DNA of 64,000 nucleotides from Zingiber officinale (lineage: Eukaryota > Streptophyta > Magnoliopsida > Zingiberales > Zingiberaceae): assembly GCF_018446385.1 (NCBI RefSeq), contig NC_055986.1, positions 25,158,302-25,222,301 of the forward strand, given 5' to 3'. A model generated the notes under the pieces. That model did not search any database. It saw only the letters and a list, made by a program, of their open reading frames with translations, and was not told the origin of the DNA. How positions within the stretch are numbered: position 1 is the first letter of the stretch; every line of letters begins with the position of its first letter. Below are positions 49,611-61,869 of the stretch, in pieces. Made by a program: the position numbers and the translations under genes.

Positions 49611-52600
49611 TGTCACGCCCCGTGAGAGTCCCTGTCCGAAGAAATTTCGGCAGCATCTCCCCTGTACATGTGACAATCTGAAACTTTTCTACATCCATAG
49701 TCATACACGGCCAACACGGCCGGAACATATGTATATAACAACAAATCAATAAGCAAACAATCACACCATCCACGCAGTTAAATAGTGAACTAAAACAAAT
49801 GATAAGTAAACATCTCAAATCATCCTACTCAACTACATTCATAAAGTACAAAACCGATATCCTATTCAACTACACTCATAAAGCACAAAAACTCAACGAC
49901 GCAAATAAAGTCAACTTACCTCTTCTGCCATCCAGGCAGGCATGTAGAAGATCATATCGAATAAAAATTCCATCTACAAGTAAAAATCCATACAAGATCC
50001 AAAGTATCAAAATAGAACAAGTCTAAACATAGTCTATAAAGAAAAACCAAAAGACCAACAAACGTCCTCGTGGACTGCAAGGGACTAGCGACTGGAACTC
50101 TCCGGATAACATCAACCTGAAAATAGCAACGGAGGAGGGTGTGAGTCCAACACTCAGCGGGTAACAACTGATATGCATAATAAAGAAAATAACAACCAGC
50201 ACTAATCATGCGTACAGTCTCCTGATATAAGAAGGATAAATGCAACTAAAATAAGTACGAGAAAACTGTACTAACTAGGACCAGGGTATAAGTATAATAG
50301 GGTCGTCAGACCGAGAGGTATCAAAATCCTGTATGCATGTCAAATATATGCATCCATCCAAATGCAACATATAAGTGAAGCAAACACAATCAGAAAATGC
50401 ATAAATGCATATGATGTCAATGATGGGTCCTGGTCACCCCTGACGCCAGTCAGCCATCTCACACACGATGGTGAGACCGAGTGGGTAGGGTTGTGACAAC
50501 CGTGCACTCTGTCATCACTGCTCCTGATGAGTGACCTGTTAGGATCGAAAAGAATTTAGATATCTCCACAATGACATGATATTGTCCACTTTGGGCCTAA
50601 GCTCTCATGGTTTTGCTCTTGGGCTCTACCAAAAAGGCCTCATGTCAATGGAGATATCTTTCTCTTATAAACCCATGATCTTTTCCATGTGTTTTCAATA
50701 TGGGACTATGTTTGCAACCTTGCAACCCCAACAATCCCCCCCTCAAACAAAGGACCATGGGCTTCCCACGTCCGATCCTTGACCCACCAGGTCTTCCTGC
50801 CCCTCGGTCTACCCGACCTACTAGGACTTCCTGCCCCTCGGTCTACCCGACCTACTAGGATTTCCTTGCCTAGCCGCAACTAGGACTTCCTGCCCCTCGG
50901 TCCACCCGACCTATTAGGACTTCCTGCCTGGTGTCTGGTCCTCTTGATCCGAACATAGGAGCCCCCACTTTCTTTGTTCGAGGTCAATATTGTACTCACA
51001 TGGTTCAATTAGACCATAACTCTTGTGCACAGTCGGCGGTTAAACCTTCTGGCAGTCCAGGCTCTGATACCAATTGTTATGATCGAAAAGAATTTAGATA
51101 TCTCCACAATGACATGATATTGTCCACTTTGGGCCTAAGCCCTCATGGTTTTGCTCTTGGGCTCTACCCAAAAGGCCTCATGTCAATGGAGATATCTTTC
51201 TCTTATAAACCCATGATCTTTTCCATGTGTTTTCAATATGGGACTATGTTTGCAACCTTGCAACCCCAACATGACCAAGTGGACGGGATGCTGTCGGAGT
51301 ACACCTATCCTCCTACCCCAAATCATAAATGGGGGAGCTCAATGCTCTCATCTCCCGGTACACGATGACAGGGAGGGATCCCGGCGTGCTACCACGCTGC
51401 AGTACACTACCCATGAGCGTCCCAGCGGAGCACCACCAAGCAAACTGACGTGCTACCACGCTGCGTCACGCTACCCATGAGCGGACCAGCGGAGCACCGA
51501 CAGAGATGAAACTGGCGATGTGCTCAACAATAATGGAGCAGACTATCGCGCAGCATGCAATCATGCGAATGGTGCATGACAGTAAGCATGGCAAAATCCT
51601 GAGCAGCATAGCAATATCCATATATATGTAAAATATGTACCATAGGACAATGAACCAAATCAAAGGTACACAGATCAGATAAGGTATAAAACCTAGGTCC
51701 TGAACATAATAAAAACATGATTGTGTCACTACCCCTATAAGCATGTATAATCAGGTAGGTACTAACATGAAGTGCATAACAAATAAACAAACAAGCATGT
51801 AACAGATCAGGTAGTAACCAACCGAAGCAGATAAGAAACACAATCATTGCTATTTGTTAAAAGCATTACTATGCATATCAAATGACATAAAGTCAAAGTA
51901 CCCGCCTCCGATAAGAGGATCGTATCCGAAATAGATCTCTCGTCGAGACACCGTCTCGAATCAATGTCCTGTAATATCAAACATATAATCTTAGCTAATT
52001 ACATTTAGCTAATAAAATCTCCAAACTTATTTAATAATATTATCCTTCCTTTATATTTAAAATCCTTGAATTAAACAAATCCTAACCATTTCACCTTCCA
52101 ATTAGAATTTGCTACCAACTTAATCAGCCTAAAATTAAATAAATTCGAATCCAATTTCATTCCTAACCTTTCCCTCAAATCGGTGCATGCTACAACAAAA
52201 GAAACAATTGCACTACACCTTACCTCAATTCTCATAGCAAGGATGTTGCTCCACAGCCAAGGAAGTTTGCTGCCGAAAAGGATTAGCGGCTGGAAACCAC
52301 CTTGCTGCCTAAATCTATTTTGGTTAGCCACTTTATCAGAACACACCAAAAACCTAAATCCATATTTAGAAGAGCCTACCTTAATACTGGCCGCCGGAAA
52401 TCCCTAGATCAACGATGGCAGTATGTGATCGGCAGAGGGCCTTAACTGCTAGCTCCTGTCCGAAACCAACCAATGCAGAGGTGGCAGTGGACCAAGGCTA
52501 GGGCACGGAAGCAAGCAATCTCCAGCGATGGTCGGCGCTGCTCCGTGCGGTGGCGACCACTAATCGGGATCTAGGGCATGGCGCGGTGAACACACGGTGC

Positions 52601-53130
52601 CGGTGGGATCAAGTTGATGGAGAGATCAGTGAAGGGGGGTGCTCTGCCGAGGTGCATCCGTGCGGAGATGGCCGAAGAAGAGAGGAGAAACGGGGCGGTC
52701 AATGATCGGGCGGCGCCGGCAGTGAAGTCGGCGTCGGTTGTTGGTTTCAATGGCAACATAGAGGGGAGAAGGGCGTCGGCTAGGGCACGCGAGGAAGGGA
52801 AAGAAAAGGATCGACACCGAAAGGAAATAGGCACTGGTAAGGACTAGGGCACGCGACGAGGAGAAGGAACCGCCGAGTGACGGTTAGGGCACAGGAGGAG
52901 ATGGCACGGGCGAAGCCTCGGGCACGCAGGGAGGAGGCGGAGAAACGAAGGAAAGAAAATAAATAAAAGCAAAGGAAAAAAATAAAATAAAAAATCAAAC
53001 TTTTCCTCGCTTAAATGGGTGGCCTAAACAGGTTTTTCCGGGACCCAAATTTTATCCCCGTAAACTTGTCCATATGGTCTCCGAAAAATTCCATAAAAAT
53101 TTCTAAAAATTCTGGAAAATTCCCCTTTTT
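49611..53130 (-). repeat. long gypsy LTR-like region interrupted by a TRIM
   Basis: The left end TGTCACGCCCCG has the form of a gypsy LTR terminus (minus-strand CGGGGCGTGACA). GC-rich DNA at 52390-52960 and the phrase GGGACCCAAATTTTATCCCC (53040) look like transcribed LTR parts. The other end was not found; it may lie beyond the A/T array near 56000. No tRNA primer site follows 49611. Confidence 0.4.
50537..51271 (-). mobile_element. complete TRIM retrotransposon (735 bp)
   Basis: Two 197-bp LTRs (50537-50733 and 51075-51271) differ at only three positions by eye. The target duplication is TGACC (50532-50536 and 51272-51276). An exact iMet primer site TGGTATCAGAGC lies on the minus strand at 51072-51061, and a purine tract (minus GAGGGGGGGGAT, about 50745-50734) lies at the other LTR. 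The 341-bp interior has no ORF and holds the GGTC/GACC and CCTAG/CTAGG stem words seen in the hairpin arrays. Confidence 0.93.
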
Positions 53131-53149
53131 ATTATCTGCCCTTTTTTTG

Positions 53150-55980
53150 GTATTTTACAAAAGTTATTAAACACAGTTAAGTAAGGTTTAATTTAAGTCA
53201 ATTTTAGTTCTCAAATAAAGTTAGACTTAAACAATTAAGTTCACTTATTAATTACATAGTTAAGTTTAAAGTTTAAGTTAATGGAATTTAAGTTTTTAAG
53301 TTAGGTGTCTATGTTTCAAATGAATTTAAAAGAATTTTTTTTATAATTATTATTTTTTAAGGGATTTCTAACAGGATTTCTAAAACAGTGTTTAAAAGGA
53401 TTTGAAAATGATTTTTATGATATGTTTAATGGCAATTAACATAAATTTAATTCAGTTTAGATTTAAATTAATATTAGTGGTTAATTTAAGTTTAAGTTTA
53501 ATTTTAAGTTAAAGTTAAATTTTTAAATTTTAATTATAATTTCAAAATTAAGTTTTTAATTTAAATTTTAATTTTCAGTTAAGTTAAATTAAGTTTAAAA
53601 ATCATTTTAAGGTTAAAATAATGTTTAAGGTTAAAACAAAATTTGAAGTCAAAATAATATTTTTTTAAAGTTAAAATAATCTATAAAAGCAACTTTTTTT
53701 TAAGTTAACAAAAATTTATTAAAGTGAAAAATAATATTTAAAAGAATTTTCAAAATGATTTTTTAAAAAAATTTTAAAGAGTTTTTAAAATTATTTTTTA
53801 AAATAATTTTTAAAATAATTTTACAAGATTTTTTAAATGTTTTTTAAAATATTTTTCAGTAATTTTTAAAAGAATTTTTAAAATGATTATTAAATAATTT
53901 TTAAAATGGTTTTAAAAATTATTTTTTAAATAATTTTTAAAATAATTTTGAAATGATCTTTAAATAATTTTTAAAGGAATTTTTAAAATTATTTTTAAAA
54001 GAATTTTTAAATTAATTTCAAATAATTTTCAAAGGAATTTCTAAAAGATTTTAAAAATTAATTTTTAAATAATTTTTAAAAGAATTTTTTAAATAATTTT
54101 TAAAAGAATTTTTAACACATTTTTAAAATAATTTTTAAAAGGTTTATAAAATGATTTTTTAAATAATTTTTAAATGAATTTTAAAAATGATTTTTTAAAT
54201 AATCTTTCAAGGAATTTTTAAAATATTTTTAAAATGATTTTTAAATAATTTTTAAAAGAATTTTTAAAAGGTTTCTAAAATGATTTTTTTTTTAAAATTT
54301 AAAAATAATTTTTAAAGAATTTTTTAAACGATTTTTTAAAAAAAATTAAAAGAATTTTTAAGAGATTTTTAATATAATTTTTAAAATGATTTCTTAAATA
54401 ATTTTTAAAAGACTTTTAAAAGAATTTTTATAAGAATTTTTAAAATGATATTTTAAATAATATTTAAAAGAATTTTTTCAATAATTTTTAAAAGAATTTT
54501 GAAGAAAATTTTTTAAATGATTTTTAAACAATTTTTAAAATGATTTTCTAATTAATTTTTAAAAGAAAATTTAAACGATTTTTAAAATGATTTCTTAAAA
54601 AAATTTCGAAAAGATTTTTAAAATAATTTTTTAAGTAATCTTTAAAAGAATTTTTAAGAGATTTTTAAAATGATATTTTTAAAGAATTTTATAAAAGATT
54701 TTCAAAATGATTTTTTAAATAATTTTTAAAAGAATTTTTAAGATATTTTTAAAATGATTTTTTAAATAATTTTTAAAATAATTTTTTAAAGGTTTTTAAA
54801 ATAATTTTTAAATAATTATTAAAAGAATTTTTTAAAGGTTTTTAAAATGATTTTTTAAATAAATTTTAAAAGAATTTTTAAAATGATTTTTTAAATAATT
54901 TTAAAAAGATTTATAAAATGATTTTTAAAGAATTTTTAAAATGATTTTTTTAATTATTTTTATAAAAATTATAAAATGATTTTTTAAAGAATTTTTAAAA
55001 TGATTTTTAAAGAATTTTTAAAAGATTTTTAAAATGATTTTTTTAAAGAAATTTTAAAAATATTTTTAGAATGTTTTTTTAAATAATTTTTAAAAGAATT
55101 TTTAAGAGATTTTTTAAATAATTTTTTAAAGAATTTTTAAGAGATTTTTAAAATGATTTTTTAAAATAATTTTATAAAAGATTTTTAATATGATTTTTTA
55201 AATAATTTTTAAAATATTTTCAAATTGATTTTTTTGATAATTTTTAAAAGAATTTTAAAAGAATTTTTTAAAGAATTTTTAAAATGATTTTTAAATAATT
55301 TTTAAAATATTTTTAAAATGATTTTTTAAATAATTTTTAAAATGATTTTTTAAATAATTTTTAAAATGATTTTTTAAATAATTTTTAAAATAAAATTTTA
55401 TAGAATTTTTTAAAATGAATTTTTAAAGGTCTTTTTTTTAAAAAAAATAATTTTTTTAAAGAATTTTTAAAATGAATTTTAAAAGATTTTTTAAAATAAA
55501 GTTTTAAATAATTTTTTAAAATGAATTTTTAAAGGATTTTTTTAATGAATTTTTTAAAGAATTTTTAAAATGAATTTTTAAATAATTTATAAAATAAAGT
55601 TTTAAAGAATTTTTTAAAATGAATTTTTAAAGGATTTTTTTTAATGAATTTTTTAAAGAATTTTTAAAATAAATTTTTAAAATGATTTTTAAATTGAAAT
55701 ATATTTTTAAAATAATTTTTTGTGTTAAAATAATTTTTTTAATTTAAAATAATTTTTAAGTTAAAAAATAATTTTTATGTTAATATAATTTTTTAAAATA
55801 TTTTTTTAAGTTAAAATAATTTTTAATTTGAAAAAAAAATTTATGTTAAAATTATTTTTTAAAATATTTTTTTAAGTTAAAATAATTTTTTAAAATAATT
55901 TTTATGTTAATTTAATTTAATTTAGTTTTAGTTAACTTAATTTAATTTTTATTGTATTTAATTAGATTAGATTTAATTTA
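53150..55980. repeat. degenerate A/T array, about 2.8 kb
   Basis: Nearly pure A/T built from TTTTTAAAA-type units about every 11-13 bp (ATTTTTAAAAGA, ATTTTTAAAATG, ATTTTTTAAATA). There is almost no G or C and no ORF. It may form the U3 of a giant LTR or an expanded satellite. Confidence 0.85.
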
Positions 55981-56021
55981 ATTTTTAGACCTTAGTCATC
56001 TCCTCCGATCTAAATTTTCAA

Positions 56022-57065
56022 TCAAGGAATACTATAATTTTGTGAGATGAGATGAGTTGTGCTTCCTCCATGAGCCTTGACCGCTTTCTTCCCCTTGGGA
56101 CATTGACTTCGATAGTGTCCCTTTTGATTGCACAAGAAGCACACGATGTGCTCCTTGTTCCTCTTTGTTCCGAGAGCGATCTCCTTGAGCTTCTCCTTGC
56201 CCTTTAATGCCACTTGGCCCTTCTTCTTAGCCAATTTGGGGCACTTGCTCTTGTAGTGCTCATGTTCCCTACACTCAAAACATATAATATGATTTTTATT
56301 TTTAATTGAAATATTTATACCTTCACGTGTAGGGATGGCATCTTCTCCTTTGGATCCGGAGGTAGAAACTTCCTCTTGATCTGACAATGATGCTCCTCTA
56401 ATAGATTTGACTTGACTTGTGGAGGTGGAAGCTTCTTCATCCTCTTCTTCTCTTGACCCGGATGTGGAGACTTCTCCTCCTTGATCCGGTGTCACCAAAA
56501 GTTGCTCCCCCTCAATCCTAGAGGTGGAGACTTCTTCATCTTCATCTTGGACATGGAACAAGGAGTATGCCCTCTCCTTGCCATCTTCATTGCATTCCTT
56601 TGAAGATGAGGCTTCTTGGACTTCTTCTTTGGAAGTTGAGCATCTCTCAACTTCGGAGTCCTCTTCTTCTTGAATTTGATCCACTGAGTCACCCTCTTTG
56701 GATTCTTCTTGATCTTGTACAGTGGAAGGGATCTCATGAATCTTGGCCAACTTGCTCCATAGCTCTTTGGCATCTTCAACATCTCCAATTTGCTCCAAGA
56801 TGTTGCTCGACAATAAATTGACCAAAAGCTTGGTCACTTTGTCATTGGCATCACATCTTTGGATTTGGTCTTGGCTCCATTTGCTTCTTTTGAGAATTTT
56901 TCCCTTTGAATTTCTTGGAGCCTTGAACCCTTCCATTAGAGCAAACCATTGCTCTATCTCCACCATTAAAAAATTCTCGATCCTTGATCTCCAAAGATCG
57001 AAGCTCATCATTGTGAATGGTGGAAGCACCCTTGTGTCGAATCCAAGACCATCTTGGAATTCCAT
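56022..57065 (-). CDS. gag of second gag-only element (347 aa, intact)
   Basis: The start at 57065 (MEFQDGLGFDTRVLPPFTMM) is about 100 bp inside the element after the primer site. Residues 1-120 follow the UBN2/DUF4219 copia-gag pattern (FDLWRSRIENFLMVEIEQWF, LLSSNILEQIGDVEDAKELW). The middle (about 120-250) is very acidic and Ser-rich, with repeated EEVSTSGS/EEASTSTS words. Two CCHC knuckles lie at 262-275 (CFECREHEHYKSKC) and 309-322 (CFLCNQKGHYRSQC). The normal family sequence stops after GGST, where unrelated A/T-rich DNA begins, so the C-terminus is truncated relative to 36144-37931. No pol follows. It could still bind RNA if expressed. Confidence 0.8.
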   Translation of the reverse strand: MEFQDGLGFDTRVLPPFTMMSFDLWRSRIENFLMVEIEQWFALMEGFKAPRNSKGKILKRSKWSQDQIQRCDANDKVTKLLVNLLSSNILEQIGDVEDAKELWSKLAKIHEIPSTVQDQEESKEGDSVDQIQEEEDSEVERCSTSKEEVQEASSSKECNEDGKERAYSLFHVQDEDEEVSTSRIEGEQLLVTPDQGGEVSTSGSREEEDEEASTSTSQVKSIRGASLSDQEEVSTSGSKGEDAIPTREGINISIKNKNHIICFECREHEHYKSKCPKLAKKKGQVALKGKEKLKEIALGTKRNKEHIVCFLCNQKGHYRSQCPKGKKAVKAHGGSTTHLISQNYSIP

Positions 57066-57169
57066 TTGAAGTTGAGCTTGATGATGAAGTCTTTGACTTG
57101 AAAAATTGCTTCAACTTCTTCACCCTCTAGCTTGTTGACCCTTCCGGCGATGATTCTGGTGAAGAGCGG

Positions 57170-57185
57170 CCTCGCTCTGATACCA
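57170..57185 (-). other. primer binding site of second gag-only element
   Basis: Minus-strand TGGTATCAGAGCGAGG, two bases after the LTR end; an exact iMet core. Confidence 0.85.
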
Positions 57186-57187
57186 CT

Positions 57188-58781
57188 TGTTGGGACCGAT
57201 TATGTAGCTACAGGGGGGTGAATAGCTCGGTGCGCTCGTCGTGCTCTTCGTTGCTTGTTTCTTCAAAGATGTGCAGCGGAAAATACAAAGAAAACAAACA
57301 CAATGCTAACAAGGAGGGTTTACTTGGTATCTACCTCACAAGATGTGACTAGTCCAAGGATCCACACCCACTCAAGCACCCTCCACTAAGAAATCACTCC
57401 TTTTCGGTAACTACCGAAGGTGGAGAAGCCCTACAAGCTCACAGTACAAGAAGAAAGAAAGGAAAACAAATACAAGCAATAGCTTACAGGTTTTACAACT
57501 GAAAACCCTAACCCTAGCTTTCTTCTTCAGCTGTAGATCCGCCTCTTGACTTGGAAAACCTCCAAGAACCTTCAAGAACTGGCGATCTGAACTTTGTTGA
57601 GAAGATCTGGGAGCACAGTGAAGATCTGAGATGAATCGGTGAAGCACTACCAAAGGAATCGAACGCCTGCAGCTAAATATGTTGCCAACGGTCAGATCCC
57701 GATTGATTGGATTGCTCCCAATCGATCGGGGAAGCTTTGGATAGATCGGCTGATCGATCCAGAGCGCCTCTGTGCTCTCAGGAATTGCCTGGATCGATCG
57801 GTTGATCGATCCAGAGCTTATCGCACAGAATCAAACCTCTCAATCTATCCACTGATCGATTGTGGGCTCTGGATCGATCGGCTGATCGATCCAGAGATGT
57901 TCTGTTCGTGCGACACTTCTCCCCAATCGACCCACTGATCGATTGGGAGAAGAATTGTCGCGAGGACTCACCCAATCGATCGGCCGATCGATCCAGCTCC
58001 TTGATTTTGCCCAAAATCAAGTCCAATCCCCCTAAACCAACATCCGGTCACCTATGACCTGTTGGTACATCATGCCTAGCATCCGGTCAACCTTGACCTG
58101 CTAGAACTCGCTCACAAAGTGTCCGGTCAATCCCTTTGACCCACTTGAACTTCCACCAGATGTCTGGTCAACCTTGACCCATCTGGATTTCCTCGTGCCA
58201 AGTATCCGGTCAATCCCTTTAACCTACTTGGACTTCCCAACACCAGATGTCCGATTATCCTTGATCCATCTGGATTTCCTCGCTTGGCTTCACTCACCAA
58301 GACTTCCCTTCTGCCTAGCTTCACTCACTAGGACTTCCCTTCTGCCTAGCTTCACTCACTAGGTCTTTCCATCTGCCTGGCTTCACTCACCAGGACTTTC
58401 CTTATGCCTAGCTTCACTCACTAGGTCTTTCCATCTGCCTGGCTTCACTCACCAGGACTTTCCTTCTGCCTAACTTCACTCACTAGGTCTTTCCATCTGC
58501 CTGGCTTCACTCACCAGGACTTTCACCTAGCTTCACTCACTAGGATTTCCTTCTGCCTAACTTCCCAGTTATGACTTTCACCTGGCTTCACTCACCAGGA
58601 CTTTCCAGTCAATATTGACCTACTTGACTCTTCTTCACACATGAACAATTGCACCTGCAATCTTCATGTATTGACTACATGTATTGTCAAACATCGAAAC
58701 CACAACATCAAGACTCGAGCTTGACTCAATTCAAGCTCAGTCAACACGGTCAACCTTGACCTGGGGAATATTGCACCAACA
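57188..58781 (-). repeat. 5' LTR of second gag-only element (1594 bp)
   Basis: Plus-strand ends are TGTTGGGACC and TTGCACCAACA. It is related to 38004-39792 at both ends and in repeat style but diverged. It sits in an LTR of the 17135-18175 family, whose remainder starts at 58782. ATCGAT palindromes are at 57700-58000 and a hairpin array at 58075-58610. Confidence 0.85.
58075..58610. repeat. covarying hairpin array in second gag-only LTR
   Basis: First come two-layer hairpins: CTAGCA/TGCTAG, CCAGATG/CATCTGG and CCAAGTA/TACTTGG around inner GGTCAA/TTGACC. Then come simple units with the fixed loop CTTCACTCAC and stems CTTGG/CCAAG, CCTAG/CTAGG and CCTGG/CCAGG alternating, each followed by ACTTCC or ACTTTCC. 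Confidence 0.87.
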
Positions 58782-59433
58782 GGTGTAACGTAGCTGACCC
58801 AACCAGGAGGCTCCATGTGGCGATGACACGAAGATGATAAAAATTCGCCTCCGAGCGCCCGGACCTTGTTTTCCAACAGTTTCCTTCCTGTAAAAAAAAA
58901 CGTTAGTCCGAGGCACTCATATCTCCTGCACAATAGATTATTAGCGCAGTTCATAATTCAAACAGAAAGAGTATGATTTAGATTCCGTCTTTCCGAGACC
59001 GGAATCTAGTCACGATCTCGACTTAGAGTTCCAAAATGGTTCTAAGTCGGATCGGCGCCTAAGTTCCCTTCCCGAGAATGCGTCCTCACAGTCACTCCCC
59101 TCCAGTGACTTACCTTTACTTACCTGTCAGACGTTCGGTCTGGCCTTCGACCCGTCTGGACTTCGTGCCAGCTATCCGATCAGCCCGTCGACCTAGCTGG
59201 ACTTCGTGTCAAACGTCTGGTCAGCCCGTCGACCCGTTTGGACTTCGTGCCAGCTATCCGGTCGGCCCGTCGACCTAGCTGGACTTCGTGTCAAACGTCT
59301 GGTCAGCCCGTCGACCCGTTTGGACTTCTCCTGCACACTCGGTCAGAGTGTTAGATCAACAACAAAACTAACTTAACCTATTTTTTCATTCATCAAAACT
59401 TGGGTTAGACCATTAGTGCTAACCGCACCAACA
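58782..59433 (-). repeat. LTR fragment of the 17135-18175 family
   Basis: It matches 17536-18175, including CCGAGACCGGAATCTAGTCA and the ending GCTAACCGCACCAACA. Its other half was separated by the insertion at 58781. The hairpin array is at 59128-59330. Confidence 0.8.
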
Positions 59434-60876
59434 GTTATAACAATATATTTATATGTATAATTATAATCTCTAGAGGCATGAATTGTCATTTACATTTTCT
59501 TTGACTATTTAACACATGAATAGTTTGAACAATTTAAGTATATATAAATAAAATAATTAGTGTACAAAAGAAAGGAACAATACAACAAATTAACATGGTT
59601 TGGTACCTAAGTTTCAACTCCATGGCCTATAACTCCTAGGTGGATCAACCCTAATGATACTTTTTCTTTTCTCCTCTCTAGACACCTTGTGGACACCCTA
59701 AGTTCCTTTGCACAGAATCTAATGTTAGTGCTAGAGGTGTTAGAGGAATTAGGCTCAATGGCTCTTCTCTTAATCCTACCAACATAAATAAATGATTTAT
59801 TTTTTCAATAATAATGACAAGTTGAGTTTAGGGTGTTACCTAAGTATTTTTTGGACAACTAATATTGGAACTAATTACCTAGACTATGCAAGACTAGACT
59901 GAAATAAAAAATAGGGGAGAAACGGCTCAAAAACAAGCTTTGGAGGTGCTTGGAGCTAAAGCCTCGGGTCCTCCTTTTAAAATCATATCTATGCGCCCAG
60001 TGGTGTTCCATGCGCCTGAATCATCTTGTAAGGTTTCCGTGTGGCAACATTTCTCAGAGCTTGGAGGATGTCTGGGCGCATTCGTCCTAAACGACGAGAA
60101 ATTTAGGTAGGCTTTTTGGGCGGAATTTTGTAGGTTTCCTGGACTAAAGTACGGGCACCTAAATTCTAAAAAAATTGAAACCTCAAAGTGGCTTGGGCAC
60201 TTGGATCCATTCTAGGTGCTTGTATCAATAATTTTTTTATTTCAAAAAATTAACTTAATTTTGAAAATTTTATATTTTGGCACTTACAATGGTTCTTGAA
60301 TTGAATTTAACTTATAATGTTTTGATCAATTTTACCTTAGTCTCCATTTCAACCATTTCTAGATTATTAATCAAGTTAAGCTATAGGTTTGGTGTAATGG
60401 TTTTCAATTTTACTTGAAGAGAATTAGTTTGAATTTTGAATCTAATTGGACCTTATATTAGATTTAGGTTTAGCCATTAGTCAGTTAAGTATACATTTCA
60501 AAAATTGACTTACAGGTTGTGGTAAGGCACAATGGTGTTTTTTAATATCGGAGCAACAATCATCTCCTTAAATAAAGTTCTTTTAAGAAATTATATTTTT
60601 AACCTACTTATTGAAAAATTTAGGTCTAACTAGCATAAGATGTGGCAAGGTATCTTCGGTTAATTTCTCTCAACAAAGTGCACCAAATAGGATACTTCAT
60701 ACTCAACTTGAATACACTTAATTCTTTGCATCTTTAATATACTATCATCTCACCACATAAGGACACTAGGTTATCAAGTATCAAATTAACTATTTTCTTA
60801 TCTAGTCATGCTAAATTAAATTAAAAATAAACTAAGGATGCATAATCAAACTAACAAATCAAATAATCATACAATT
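59434..60876. other. noncoding spacer, decayed repeats
   Basis: A/T-rich with scattered phrases resembling LTRs (about 59980-60240). No gene was recognised. Confidence 0.4.
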
Positions 60877-61140
60877 TTATCTGACAATAAAATTAATTTT
60901 TCTATTAGTTCTCTCTGAATCATAACTTTGATATGCTCCGACGTAGAAGCCGCCGCCAGCTTCCGGATAGAACCCGAAGGCGAGACAGTCGGAGGGGGAG
61001 AACCAAGCGGCGGGGTCGGTGGTGAATTTTAGGAAGGAGCCAAGGGGAATTAATTTCTGAGCTGCTCCTTGTTGAATTGGCGTGACGAAGGGCAGGAGAG
61101 ACAGTAGAACACAGAGCGTCGTGGCGGAAGCCATTGACAA
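60877..61140 (-). pseudogene. truncated G-type lectin S-receptor-like kinase (N-terminal exon piece)
   Basis: 87 codons from 61140. A signal peptide (MSMASATTLCVLLSLLPFVT) is followed by LIPLGSFLKFTTDPAAWFSP and FGFYPEAGGGFYVGAY, which resemble the start of the B-lectin domain in monocot LECRK-type receptor kinases (normally about 800 aa). After residue 70 the sequence diverges and stops. No kinase or further lectin sequence was seen nearby. Full proteins are plasma-membrane receptors in stress and defence. The assignment is from recall of motifs. Confidence 0.6.
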
Positions 61141-61838
61141 CAGGAAAGGAGACGACTAATTGTGCAGATGGCAATTTTGGAAGTCAACGTTAGTCTTCGA
61201 GCTTGGATATCTCCATCGATTGCAAGGTAGTGTAATCTTCCAGCAGATGTAATCCTCCAAATTTCACGTTACGACGCGTCAACACAGTCTGTTAATTCAA
61301 CGGTAGTGAGTCAAAGTCGGAAAATGTAGGTTCTCACCCCGCTTCAGTATTATTTTGAAAATGTGCAGAAGATGATTATTCCATATATCATTGCACACGT
61401 TAGATGACTATCAAAGGAATTAAAGTGGCAAAGCCACATCAATTACAGCTCTACGTCTCAATGTCTACATATTTATTTTTTTCTAACAAATTTAAGAAGA
61501 AATTGAGTTAGATTTGTTGGATGGAAGCAACAGGATATACAAATCTCGGCCTCCATGGGCAAAGACGTAGGCGCAACAAAGCTAAAGAGAATGTCACACT
61601 TAGATTCTCTACTGGGATATAGGTTGACGTTGAATTTAATAGAAAACTTAGTTGGATAGCCATAAATCGAAGTATCTATGGGTGAAAAAAAAAACAACGA
61701 GCGTGTTTTTATGAGAGAGGTATCAATTTGGCACTAGACGGTCTTACAGGGACGACAAAAACTGCAAGGGTTACTGTCGACAATTTATTATAGCGATTCA
61801 ATGATTTACCCTGTAGAGTCAGGCCGATTGGCTCCAGA

Positions 61839-61869
<31 letters not shown>

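Noticed and set aside
49611..49620. 5' LTR border of the chromovirus fragment at 47475-48440
   Set aside because: No tRNA primer site follows and the expected gag is absent, so the link between the two is not supported.
52571..52998. Overlapping GC-rich ORFs on both strands
   Set aside because: No recognisable domain or start context; the composition fits the transcribed part of a gypsy-type LTR.
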